Assembly: GCA_964547415.1 (NCBI GenBank)
Contig: CAZJNX010000091.1
Coordinates: forward strand, 1 to 18,358
DNA from: CAZJNX01 sp964547415
GTDB lineage: Bacteria; Pseudomonadota; Alphaproteobacteria; Rhizobiales; Amorphaceae
DNA length: 18,358 nt
Reading direction: 5' to 3'
Positions 1 through 6,226 of this stretch are shown here, piece after piece. A program made the translations under genes and the position numbers. Positions within the stretch are counted from its first letter, which is position 1; every line of letters starts with the position of its first letter. The notes beneath the pieces are model-generated. The model had not been told where the DNA came from, did no database searches, and saw only the letters and a list, made by a program, of their open reading frames with translations.

Positions 1-1
1 G

Positions 2-196
2 ACCCGGACCATCAAAACCTTACCGAGTCACGAGTATGGTGCGCCGGTATCACTCGCCCGCATGTTGTCGGGAAAGCCGCGCATGCCTGTCGCCGCCGCG
101 CTCGCCAACCGCATGGTGCGCGCGGCCGGGGTCATGATGGGCAAGGAAGAGGACTGTCGCGGTCCGGCGGCCGTCGGGATGACGTCGGGGATGTGA
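2..196 (+). CDS. C-terminal part of an IS110/IS1111-type transposase (5' end outside window)
   Basis: An open frame enters from the left edge and ends at TGA 194-196. Its 64 residues resemble the extreme C-terminus of IS110/IS1111-group transposases. The stretch KPRMPVAAALANRM matches the family pattern KPRMxVAVALANKMAR, and MMGKEEDCRGPAA matches the family tail that usually reads WAMxxKxEDYRxPA. The upstream RuvC-like DEDD domain and catalytic serine region would lie outside the window. The usual Trp and Tyr of the tail are replaced (G and C), which hints at decay, although no stop or frameshift is visible in this piece. The family is recognised from memory of its consensus, not from a search. 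These enzymes act as DNA recombinases guided by an element-encoded RNA. Confidence 0.62.
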   Translation, partial: TRTIKTLPSHEYGAPVSLARMLSGKPRMPVAAALANRMVRAAGVMMGKEEDCRGPAAVGMTSGM

Positions 197-592
197 ACAG
201 GGCGATTGAGCGTCCGGGCGGATGGTCACGCACCGGGTCGGGTGAACCAGCAAACGGACACCGCAGCGCCGCGAGCGCGGGTGAGCGACCTTTATCCGAC
301 CTGCGGACATCCATACGGGCCAGCGGCGTGGGAAGGCCGCAGCTTCGAGGCCGCACACGGGCGCACCTCGCCACATGCTCCCACGCAACCGGAAACCGCC
401 TGCATCCGAAGGGGCGTCCACACACCTCCGGCGGGTGACGGCGGCCAGGATCCCTCACCCGCCTTCCAGGCTACGGCTGCCCGTCGGGACGGCTCTGCCG
501 TGCGCCGCTCGAGGAAAACCCGTCTGGCCGGGCGCCTCGACCCCGTTCGGGCAAGGCGCCGGAAAAGGGCCGCGCCGCGGCGGACACCGGCG
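197..592. other. Gene-free stretch between IS remnant and uvrC
   Basis: About 400 nt in which I see no convincing gene. The open frames on both strands have no ribosome binding site or recognisable protein, and the minus-strand ones are only GC-driven continuations. The left part directly follows the transposase remnant and may be the non-coding end of the insertion element. In IS1111-group elements that end encodes the guide (bridge) RNA. The right part carries a hairpin downstream of uvrC. The terminal boundary of the element could not be located. Confidence 0.4.
531..560 (-). terminator. Possible terminator hairpin after uvrC
   Basis: Seven-base arms GGCGCCT (531-537) and AGGCGCC (554-560) enclose a second small stem (CCCG/CGGG on the minus strand). 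The structure lies about 33 nt beyond the uvrC stop on the minus strand. The nearest T run on that strand (515-518) is 12 nt past the stem, so it is a weak match to a classical intrinsic terminator. Confidence 0.28.
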
Positions 593-2608
593 TCAGTTCT
601 CCTGGAAATGGTCGTAGATCTTGCGGGCGAGGCTCTCCGAGATGCCGTCGACCTCCGCAAGATCCTCGAGGCCAGCCTTCTTCACCGCCTTCGCGGTGCC
701 GAAGTGCTTCAGCAGCGCCCGCTTGCGGGTGGCGCCGACGCCCGGGATGCCGTCGAGCGGGTTCGCCGTCATTTCCTTCTTGCGGCGGGCGCGGTGGCTG
801 CCGATGGCGAAGCGGTGGGCCTCGTCGCGCAGGCGCTGGACGAAGTAGAGGACCGGGTCCCGGGGCGGCAGGCGGAAGGGCTTCCTTCCCGGCTGGTGGA
901 ACTCCTCGCGCCCCGCCTCCCGGTCGACCCCCTTGGCGACGCCCACGAGCGGCACGTCCCGCACGCCGAGGTCGGCGAGGACGGCACACGCGGCCGACAG
1001 CTGCCCCGCCCCGCCGTCGATGAGGACGAGGTCGGGCCAGGGCGGCAGCCCCTCCTCCGGCACCGCCGCCTCCCCCTTCGGCCCCGCCTCTTTCACGAGC
1101 CGCGAGAAGCGGCGCGTCAGCACCTCCCGCATCATGGCGAAGTCGTCCCCCGGCGCGATGTCCTCCGAGCGGATGTTGAACTTGCGGTAGTGCTGCCTGG
1201 AGAAGCCGTCCGGGCCGGCCACGATCATGCCGCCGACCGCGTTCGACCCCATGATGTGGGAGTTGTCGTAGACCTCCACGCGGCGCGGCGGGGCCGGCAG
1301 CTCGAACACGCGGGCAAGGCCCTCCAGCAGCGTCGCCTGGCTCTGCCGGTCGGACAGGCGGCGGCCGAGGGCCTCCTTGGCGTTGGCGAGGGCGTGCTCC
1401 ACGAGGTCCCGCTTCTGCCCGCGCTTGGGCGCACGGATCTCCACCTTCCGCCCGGCCTTCTCGCCGAGGGCGGCGGCGAGGAGCCCCTCCTCGGGCAGGT
1501 CGTGGGACAGGAGGAGGAGCGAGGGGACGGGCTTGTCGTCGTAGAACTGGGCGAGGAAGCTCTGCAGGACGTCCGCCGCCTCCATGGACGGGTCCGCCTT
1601 CGGGAAGAAGGCCCGGTTCCCCCAGTTCTGCCCGGCGCGGAAGAAGAAGACCTGGATCGAGGTCTCGCCACCGGCCTGGTGGGCGGCGAACACGTCCGCC
1701 TCCTCGATGCCGGCCGCGTTGATGCCCTGGTGGGAATCGACATGGGACAGCGCCGCGAGGCGATCGCGAATGCGGGCGGCCCGCTCGAAGTCGAGCGTGT
1801 CGGCCGCCGCCTCCATCTCCGCCGCGAGCTGCCGGCGGATGCCGCCGGACTTGCCCGACAGGAAGGCCCGCGCCTCGGCGACGAGGCCCGCGTAGTCCTC
1901 CGGTGAGATCTCGCCGGTGCAGGGCGCCGCGCAGCGCTTGATTTGGTGAAGGAGGCAGGGGCGCGTGCGGCTCTCGTAGACCGAATCGGAGCAGGAGCGG
2001 ATCAGGAACGCCTTCTGGAGGGCGTTGATCGTCCGGTCGACGGCCCCCGCCGAGGCGAACGGGCCGTAGTAATCGCCCTTGCGGCTGCGCGCGCCGCGGT
2101 GCTTGACGATCTGCGGGGCCGCGTGGTCGCCCGTGATGAGGATGTAGGGGAACGATTTGTCGTCCCGAAGGAGCACGTTGTAGCGCGGCCGGTAGCGCTT
2201 GATGAGGTTCGCTTCCAGGAGAAGCGCCTCGGTTTCCGTCCCGGTGGTGATGAACTCCATCGCCACCGTCTGGTTGATCATGGACAGGATGCGGGAGGAC
2301 AGCCCGGTCGGCCGACTGTACGAAACCACCCGCTTCTTCAGGCTGCGCGCCTTGCCGACGTAAAGGACGTCCCCCCCCTTGTCGAGCATGCGGTAGACGC
2401 CGGGCGCGTTCGGCAGCCGCTTCACCTCCTCGGCGATCAGGGCGGCGCCGGTCGCCTTCGTGGCGGAGCGGCGGAAGCGCACCTCCTCCACCGGAACGCC
2501 CCGCTGCAGGAGCGGGGTCGCCCCCTCGCGCACGCGGCTCGCGGTGGCGGGCTCGTCCGCCTCGCCCCCGGCCGCCCCTTCCCCGTCGTCCCGGTCCATG
2601 GTTCCCAT
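593..2608 (-). CDS. uvrC: UvrABC excinuclease subunit C
   Basis: UvrC makes the two incisions flanking a DNA lesion in nucleotide excision repair after damage recognition by UvrA/UvrB. From ATG 2608 the protein has 671 residues, close to alphaproteobacterial UvrC. Visible in order: GIY-YIG nuclease (GVYRMLDKGGDVLYVGKA near residue 60), a UVR UvrB-binding motif in the middle (DTLDFERAARIRDRL), the RNase H-like endonuclease region (RRVEVYDNSHIMGSNAVG, then DLVLIDGGAGQL), and C-terminal helix-hairpin-helix repeats (DGIPGVGATRKRALLKHFG). The start is uncertain. ATG 2608 and ATG 2599 both lack a good Shine-Dalgarno. A TTG at 2665 would overlap the TGA of the upstream small gene and add 19 Pro/Arg-rich residues. 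Conserved sequence begins well downstream of all three. It is probably co-transcribed with the upstream minus-strand genes. Confidence 0.96.
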   Translation of the reverse strand: MGTMDRDDGEGAAGGEADEPATASRVREGATPLLQRGVPVEEVRFRRSATKATGAALIAEEVKRLPNAPGVYRMLDKGGDVLYVGKARSLKKRVVSYSRPTGLSSRILSMINQTVAMEFITTGTETEALLLEANLIKRYRPRYNVLLRDDKSFPYILITGDHAAPQIVKHRGARSRKGDYYGPFASAGAVDRTINALQKAFLIRSCSDSVYESRTRPCLLHQIKRCAAPCTGEISPEDYAGLVAEARAFLSGKSGGIRRQLAAEMEAAADTLDFERAARIRDRLAALSHVDSHQGINAAGIEEADVFAAHQAGGETSIQVFFFRAGQNWGNRAFFPKADPSMEAADVLQSFLAQFYDDKPVPSLLLLSHDLPEEGLLAAALGEKAGRKVEIRAPKRGQKRDLVEHALANAKEALGRRLSDRQSQATLLEGLARVFELPAPPRRVEVYDNSHIMGSNAVGGMIVAGPDGFSRQHYRKFNIRSEDIAPGDDFAMMREVLTRRFSRLVKEAGPKGEAAVPEEGLPPWPDLVLIDGGAGQLSAACAVLADLGVRDVPLVGVAKGVDREAGREEFHQPGRKPFRLPPRDPVLYFVQRLRDEAHRFAIGSHRARRKKEMTANPLDGIPGVGATRKRALLKHFGTAKAVKKAGLEDLAEVDGISESLARKIYDHFQEN

Positions 2609-2661
2609 GGACGGGAGATCGCGCACCCGGGGCGTCGGCGCAAGCCCCGGGCGGCGGGCGA

Positions 2662-2958
2662 TCAACCCTTGCCGGAGGAGCGGTTGCCCTTGCCGAGTTC
2701 CTCCTCGGCGCGGTGGTCCTTGTCCATCTTCTCGAAGCTCTCGCGCACGCGGGCATCGGGCTCGCGCTTCGCGTCGGGCTGGGCGTGGCGCTGGTCGCGC
2801 ACGCTCTCCTGGTCGTCGCCCTGCAGCTTGTTGTCGCCCTTCTTCTGCTGGAAGAGGTCCACCTCCTTGGTGCCCTCCTCGAAGGCGTCGGGGCCGGCAC
2901 GCTTCTCGCCCTGCTGCCCGGTGTCGCCGCCGCCCGTTCCCTTGCCGTCGCGGGTCAT
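2662..2958 (-). CDS. 98-residue highly charged, probably disordered hypothetical protein
   Basis: The function is not recognised. The protein is almost entirely Gly, Lys, Arg, Asp, Glu and Gln, without cysteine, signal peptide or membrane segment. It has no hydrophobic core, so it is probably intrinsically disordered or forms short helices (ARVRESFEKMDKDHRAEEEL near the C-terminus). The gene is supported by a near-perfect ribosome binding site, AAAGGAG, 8 nt before ATG 2958, and by its position 64 nt behind the SDR gene on the same strand. Its TGA touches the uvrC region: a TTG at 2665 overlaps the stop, and the likelier uvrC ATG lies about 50 nt further on. Co-transcription with uvrC is inferred. 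A DNA-repair or stress role is possible but unsupported by any motif. Confidence 0.75.
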   Translation of the reverse strand: MTRDGKGTGGGDTGQQGEKRAGPDAFEEGTKEVDLFQQKKGDNKLQGDDQESVRDQRHAQPDAKREPDARVRESFEKMDKDHRAEEELGKGNRSSGKG

Positions 2959-3022
2959 GTGCGCACTCCTTTCATCCGTTGGCCGTGACGGGGAAAACGG
3001 TCGCAGGCGCGGTCCGTTCGCC

Positions 3023-3781
3023 TCAGTCCTCGCCGACGCCGGTCACGTCCGGCGTCTGCCAGGACAGGTGCTGGCCCGCGTCGAGGGCGATCATCTGGCC
3101 GGTGAGGGAGGGCGTCTCCAGGATGAAGCGAACGGCGCGCCCGAACTCCTCGAGCGCGGGCTGCCGGCCGAGGGGGGTCGCCGCCACCTGCCGGGCGAAC
3201 GCCTCCTCCCCCTGCCGGTCGTGGCCGAGGGTGGGCCCCGGGGACAGGGCGGCGACGCGCAGGCGCGGGGCGTAGGCCTGGGCCATCGTCCGCGTCATCC
3301 ACCACAGCGCCGCCTTGGAGGCGGAATAGCTGAAGGCCTGGGGCGTCGGCTTCCACACCCGCTGGTCCACGAGGTTCACCACGACCCCGGTCTCGCCCGC
3401 GGGAAGGCGCGCGGCCATGTCGCGGGCGAGGAGCGCGGGCGCGAGGGCGTTCACCGCCATGTGCCGCTCGAAGAAGGCGGCATCGAGCGTGTCCGCGCCG
3501 TCGGTCTCGTAGACCGAGGCGTTGTTGACGAGGAGGCCGAGGGGCCCGAGCGCCGCCGCCGCCTCCGGGACGATGCGGGCGACGGCCCCGGGGTCGGAGA
3601 GGTCGGCGACCACCACGGCGGTCGCCACCCCGTGGGCTTCGGCGAGCTCGGCGGCGAGCGCCTCGGCGGCGTCCGCGGAGGCGTTGGCGTGGATCGCGAC
3701 GGCGTGACCGTGGGCGGCGAGGTCGCTGGCGATGGCGCGGCCGATCCGGCGGGCCGCGCCGGTGACGAGGGCTGTCGTCAT
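3023..3781 (-). CDS. Short-chain dehydrogenase, pteridine-reductase/FolM-like
   Basis: A 252-residue Rossmann-fold NADPH-dependent oxidoreductase. The cofactor loop is TGAARRIG (residues 7-14). Its TGxxRRxG form, rather than TGxxxGxG, is typical of PTR1/FolM pteridine reductases. NNAS lies at 86-89 and the catalytic YSASK at Y152/K156. The usual catalytic serine is replaced by Asp139 in VVNLVDQ, again as in PTR1 and FolM, which reduce dihydrofolate, dihydromonapterin or biopterin. The start ATG 3781 has AAGGA 5 nt upstream. It lies 64 nt downstream of the FkbM gene and ahead of the small gene and uvrC on the same strand. SDR next to uvrC is an arrangement I associate with alphaproteobacteria. 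The SDR class is certain; the pteridine substrate is inferred from the motifs. Confidence 0.88.
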   Translation of the reverse strand: MTTALVTGAARRIGRAIASDLAAHGHAVAIHANASADAAEALAAELAEAHGVATAVVVADLSDPGAVARIVPEAAAALGPLGLLVNNASVYETDGADTLDAAFFERHMAVNALAPALLARDMAARLPAGETGVVVNLVDQRVWKPTPQAFSYSASKAALWWMTRTMAQAYAPRLRVAALSPGPTLGHDRQGEEAFARQVAATPLGRQPALEEFGRAVRFILETPSLTGQMIALDAGQHLSWQTPDVTGVGED

Positions 3782-3815
3782 GGCATCCTTCGGCTGGTGG
3801 TCTCACCCGCATACG

Positions 3816-3829
3816 CCGACGCGCGTCGG
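3816..3829. repeat. 14-bp perfect palindrome between FkbM and SDR genes
   Basis: CCGACGCGCGTCGG is its own reverse complement. It lies in the 64-nt gap between the FkbM stop and the SDR start. It could be a stem in the transcript or a dimeric-protein binding site. GC bias makes chance occurrence fairly likely. Confidence 0.35.
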
Positions 3830-3845
3830 GCGGATGACGCCGCCC

Positions 3846-4595
3846 TCACCCCTCCTTCAGGAAGGTGACCGTCTTGCCCCAGGACAGGCCGTGGGCGAGG
3901 ACGAAGCCCGCCTCGAACATGTGCCGGTAAAGGGCGGTGATCGCCGCGTCGCCCACCACGTGGGGGTGGATCTCCACGATGACGGCGCGCACGCCCGAGA
4001 GCGGCGCGGCGGAAAGCACCGCCACCTCCGCCCCCTCGATGTCGAGGACGAGGACCGTCGGGTCCTTCTCGGCGACGACGGACGCCACCGCCGCGGCGGG
4101 CACGGCCGTCGGCCGCGTGTCGCCCCGCTCGAACAGGCTCGAGGAGATGACGTTGTCGTGGACGTGGAAGACGATCTCGCCCTCCTCGGCGGCGAGGGCG
4201 GCATTACGCGCGTCGAGGGCGAGAGCGTTGTTCGCCAGGTTCTCCGTCATCAGGGCGAAGGCGACGGGGGAGGCCTCGAACACCGTCACGTTCTGCGCCC
4301 CGACGATCCGCGCCGCCGTCATGGACACGACGCCGAGGCCCCCGCCTCCCTCCACCACCCGGTCGCCGGGGACGAGGACGCGGCGGACGATCACCCGCTC
4401 GGCGTCCTCGTAGGCGCCGCGCCAGAGCATGTGGACGAGGTCGCGGCTCATGCGCGCCGGGTCCACCGCGACGGCGAGGCCGTCGAGGTCCACCGTGCGC
4501 ACGCGTCGGAAGCGGCGCCACTTCATGGTGCGCCGGGAGACCGGCAGGCCCTTGATCTCCGCCCCGAGGGAGGGGCCCGTGGCGAGCGCCGTCAT
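3846..4595 (-). CDS. FkbM-family SAM-dependent methyltransferase
   Basis: A 249-residue class I methyltransferase of the FkbM type. These usually O-methylate sugars or polyketide-like hydroxyls and are common in polysaccharide loci. The SAM-binding loop is VEGGGGLG (residues 81-88), followed by FEASP (106-110) at the end of the next strand. The FkbM hallmark VLDIEGAE is at 183-190, and EIHPHVVGD follows near 208. No signal peptide is visible, so it is cytoplasmic. ATG 4595 is chosen although no normal Shine-Dalgarno precedes it: on the coding strand the start is directly preceded by a CGGA tandem repeat. An internal ATG at codon 24 has no ribosome binding site either. It is divergent from the glycosyltransferase gene, which suggests both act on the same glycan; the acceptor is unknown. 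Confidence 0.87.
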   Translation of the reverse strand: MTALATGPSLGAEIKGLPVSRRTMKWRRFRRVRTVDLDGLAVAVDPARMSRDLVHMLWRGAYEDAERVIVRRVLVPGDRVVEGGGGLGVVSMTAARIVGAQNVTVFEASPVAFALMTENLANNALALDARNAALAAEEGEIVFHVHDNVISSSLFERGDTRPTAVPAAAVASVVAEKDPTVLVLDIEGAEVAVLSAAPLSGVRAVIVEIHPHVVGDAAITALYRHMFEAGFVLAHGLSWGKTVTFLKEG

Positions 4596-4614
4596 CCGTC
4601 CGTCCGTCCGTCCG
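4595..4614. repeat. Tetranucleotide tandem repeat (TCCG)5 at the FkbM start codon
   Basis: Five perfect head-to-tail TCCG units (CGGA on the coding strand of the FkbM gene) end exactly in the ATG of that gene. Tetranucleotide tracts are classical sites of slipped-strand mispairing. Here a change in copy number would alter the translation initiation region, or join the FkbM frame to the open frame just upstream. Confidence 0.8.
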
Positions 4615-4739
4615 TGCCGCGGGAATGGGCGGCTTCAATGGCACGGCCCCGCCGCGCGGGCAACGGGCGGGCTTCCCGCCGCCGCCGCCCCGTGCCAAGA
4701 GGGCGGCCCATCCATCCGACCCGCCCCCGGGAGACGAGG

Positions 4740-5822
4740 TTGAGGGACGACCTTCCCGCCCGCTTCGAGGCCGCCTTCGGCACGCCGCTGCCACGGATGC
4801 GCCTTCCCGATTCGCCGGTCCACGTGGTGGCGCTGTGCTACAACGAGCGCCTGCGCCTGCCGGATTTCCTCGCCCATCACCGGGCGCTCGGCGTCGCGAG
4901 CTTCATCGTGGTGGACAACGCCTCCACCGACGGGTCGGCCGAGTACCTCGCCGCGCAGGACGACGTCCTCGTCATCTCCACCGAACGCCCCTACCGGGAC
5001 CACAAGAACGAATGGCGCGAACTGATCCACGAGGCGTTCCTCGTGGGCCGCTGGGGCCTTTTCCTCGACGTGGACGAGCTGTTCGTGGCGCCGGACTGGC
5101 CGGCCCCGCTCGCGGGCTACGTCGCGCGGCTGGAGGCGGCGGGGGCGGAAGCCGTCTTTTCCATCATGCTCGACATGTACCCGCGGGAGCCGCTGACGGA
5201 CCCCCATGCGAGCGACGGCGTGCCGATGATCGAGGCGGCGCCCTTCTTCGACGGGTCGGGCTATCACATCTTCCCGATCCGGCGGCGGATGCACCGGCGC
5301 TTCCCGACGCCGCCGTGGAAGATTTTCGGCGGCCCGCGGGACCGGGTGCTCGCCCGGGACAGCGAGCGCCGCCCGGCCACCGCCGCCGACCGGTTCCTGC
5401 TGAAGCACCTCTACCCGCTGGACCAGGGGCGGGCGCGCTACCTCGCCACCCGCGAGCTCGCCTGGCGGCTCGAGCCGGTGGTGAAGCGCACCATCTCCGC
5501 GTTCGCCCACGTGAACTCCAAGGTGCCGCTCCTCAAGGCGGACAGGCCGGTCTCCTTCTACGGCGGCGTCCACATGCTGGCCCCGCGCCTGAAGCTCGCC
5601 CCGGACCGGGCGGCCATCCTCCATTTCAAGTACCTCGGCGACTTCGTGGAGAAGGCGCGGGAGAACGTCGCCCGCGGCCAGCACGCCCGGGACGGCGGCT
5701 ACTACCAGCGCTACCTCGAGAAGGCGGACCGCCTGGCGGAGCTCTACGACCCGGCGATCTCCCGCCGCTTCGAGGGCGTCGGGAGCCTCCTCGACGCCGG
5801 CCTCGTCCTGCGCCGCCTCTGA
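4740..5822 (+). CDS. Glycosyltransferase family 2 protein
   Basis: About 360 residues with a GT-A fold of the Glyco_tranf_2_4 kind. From TTG 4740 the nucleotide-sugar region reads VHVVALCYNERLRLPDFL (27-44) and IVVDNASTDGSAEYL (56-70). The metal-binding FLDVDELF is at 108-115. A long C-terminal half is rich in aromatic and basic residues. No signal peptide or membrane helix is evident, so it presumably works at the cytoplasmic face on an unknown acceptor, in partnership with the divergent FkbM methyltransferase. Start choice: TTG 4740 has GGGAG 6 nt upstream. ATG 4797 would lose 19 residues but keep the fold. ATG 4638 would add an Arg/Pro-rich segment with no family counterpart. The stop is TGA 5820-5822. 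Confidence 0.88.
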   Translation: MRDDLPARFEAAFGTPLPRMRLPDSPVHVVALCYNERLRLPDFLAHHRALGVASFIVVDNASTDGSAEYLAAQDDVLVISTERPYRDHKNEWRELIHEAFLVGRWGLFLDVDELFVAPDWPAPLAGYVARLEAAGAEAVFSIMLDMYPREPLTDPHASDGVPMIEAAPFFDGSGYHIFPIRRRMHRRFPTPPWKIFGGPRDRVLARDSERRPATAADRFLLKHLYPLDQGRARYLATRELAWRLEPVVKRTISAFAHVNSKVPLLKADRPVSFYGGVHMLAPRLKLAPDRAAILHFKYLGDFVEKARENVARGQHARDGGYYQRYLEKADRLAELYDPAISRRFEGVGSLLDAGLVLRRL

Positions 5823-5824
5823 TC

Positions 5825-5838
5825 GCCCGCGCGCGGGC
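5825..5838. repeat. 14-bp palindrome just after the glycosyltransferase stop
   Basis: GCCCGCGCGCGGGC is self-complementary and begins 3 nt after the stop codon. It has no T run and may be only a transcript 3'-end stem or a GC-bias product. Confidence 0.25.
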
Positions 5839-5871
5839 CGCTCGCCCCCGCCCGGTGCCCGGCGCGCGCCC

Positions 5872-5898
5872 GGGAAAAGGCGGCGGCCGCCCTTTCCC
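5872..5898 (+). terminator. Candidate terminator/stem-loop after glycosyltransferase gene
   Basis: Two 13-base arms, GGGAAAAGGCGGC and GCCGCCCTTTCCC, pair with a single mismatch around a central G. The stem is GC-rich inside and A/T-rich outside. It lies 50 nt after the glycosyltransferase stop and 61 nt before the next gene, the right place to separate the two units. No extended U tract follows, only a short CTTTA. Confidence 0.4.
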
Positions 5899-5959
5899 TC
5901 CCCTTTACCCCGGCCCGCGGGGGGGCCAGTCTTCTTGCGAGAGGCGGAGCTGCGAGGGC

Positions 5960-6226
5960 ATGGACGGCGAGGCGGACAATGGCGGGGCGCATCTCCTCGT
6001 GAACGGCGCGGCGGTCCCCTGCCGCCCCGGCGAACCGGTCGCCGCCGCCCTGATCGCCGCCGGCATCCGGCGCCTGTGGGCGAGCCCCGCGGGCGCGCCG
6101 TCAGGCGCCTTCTGCATGGCCGGCGCGTGCCAGGGCTGCCTCGCCCGCGTGGACGGGAACTGGCGCGAGACGTGCCTCGTTGCCGCCAGGGACGGCATGG
6201 AGATCGTCCTCGGAGAGAGCCCGTGA
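5960..6226 (+). CDS. Small (2Fe-2S) ferredoxin-like subunit of an HcnABC/opine-oxidase-type dehydrogenase
   Basis: An 88-residue protein with the plant-ferredoxin-like 2Fe-2S domain found in HcnA and in small subunits of opine and D-amino-acid oxidases (Fer2_4 type). The four cluster ligands are visible as C52, C57 and C60 in FCMAGACQGC and C72 in RETCLVA. The N-terminal part (LLVNGAAVPCRPGEPVAAAL) is the beta-grasp start typical of these subunits. It would pass electrons between the flavin sites and the respiratory chain. ATG 5960 has GGAG 10 nt upstream. Its TGA overlaps the GTG of the next gene (GTGA), a clear sign of translational coupling. Size is slightly below the usual 95-105 residues. 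Confidence 0.88.
   Translation: MDGEADNGGAHLLVNGAAVPCRPGEPVAAALIAAGIRRLWASPAGAPSGAFCMAGACQGCLARVDGNWRETCLVAARDGMEIVLGESP

Noticed and set aside
206..1906. Long open frame on the plus strand antisense to uvrC (and similar ones at 1943-3868, 4635-7046 and 12082-13650)
   Set aside because: Translations are Arg/Pro/Gly/Ala-rich with no family motifs or ribosome binding sites, and they lie opposite clearly recognisable genes. High GC removes stop codons from the antisense frames.
4592..4783. 63-codon minus-strand frame ending in an ATGA overlap with the FkbM start
   Set aside because: It has no recognisable product and overlaps the 5' end of the divergent glycosyltransferase gene. Kept only as context for the repeat finding.
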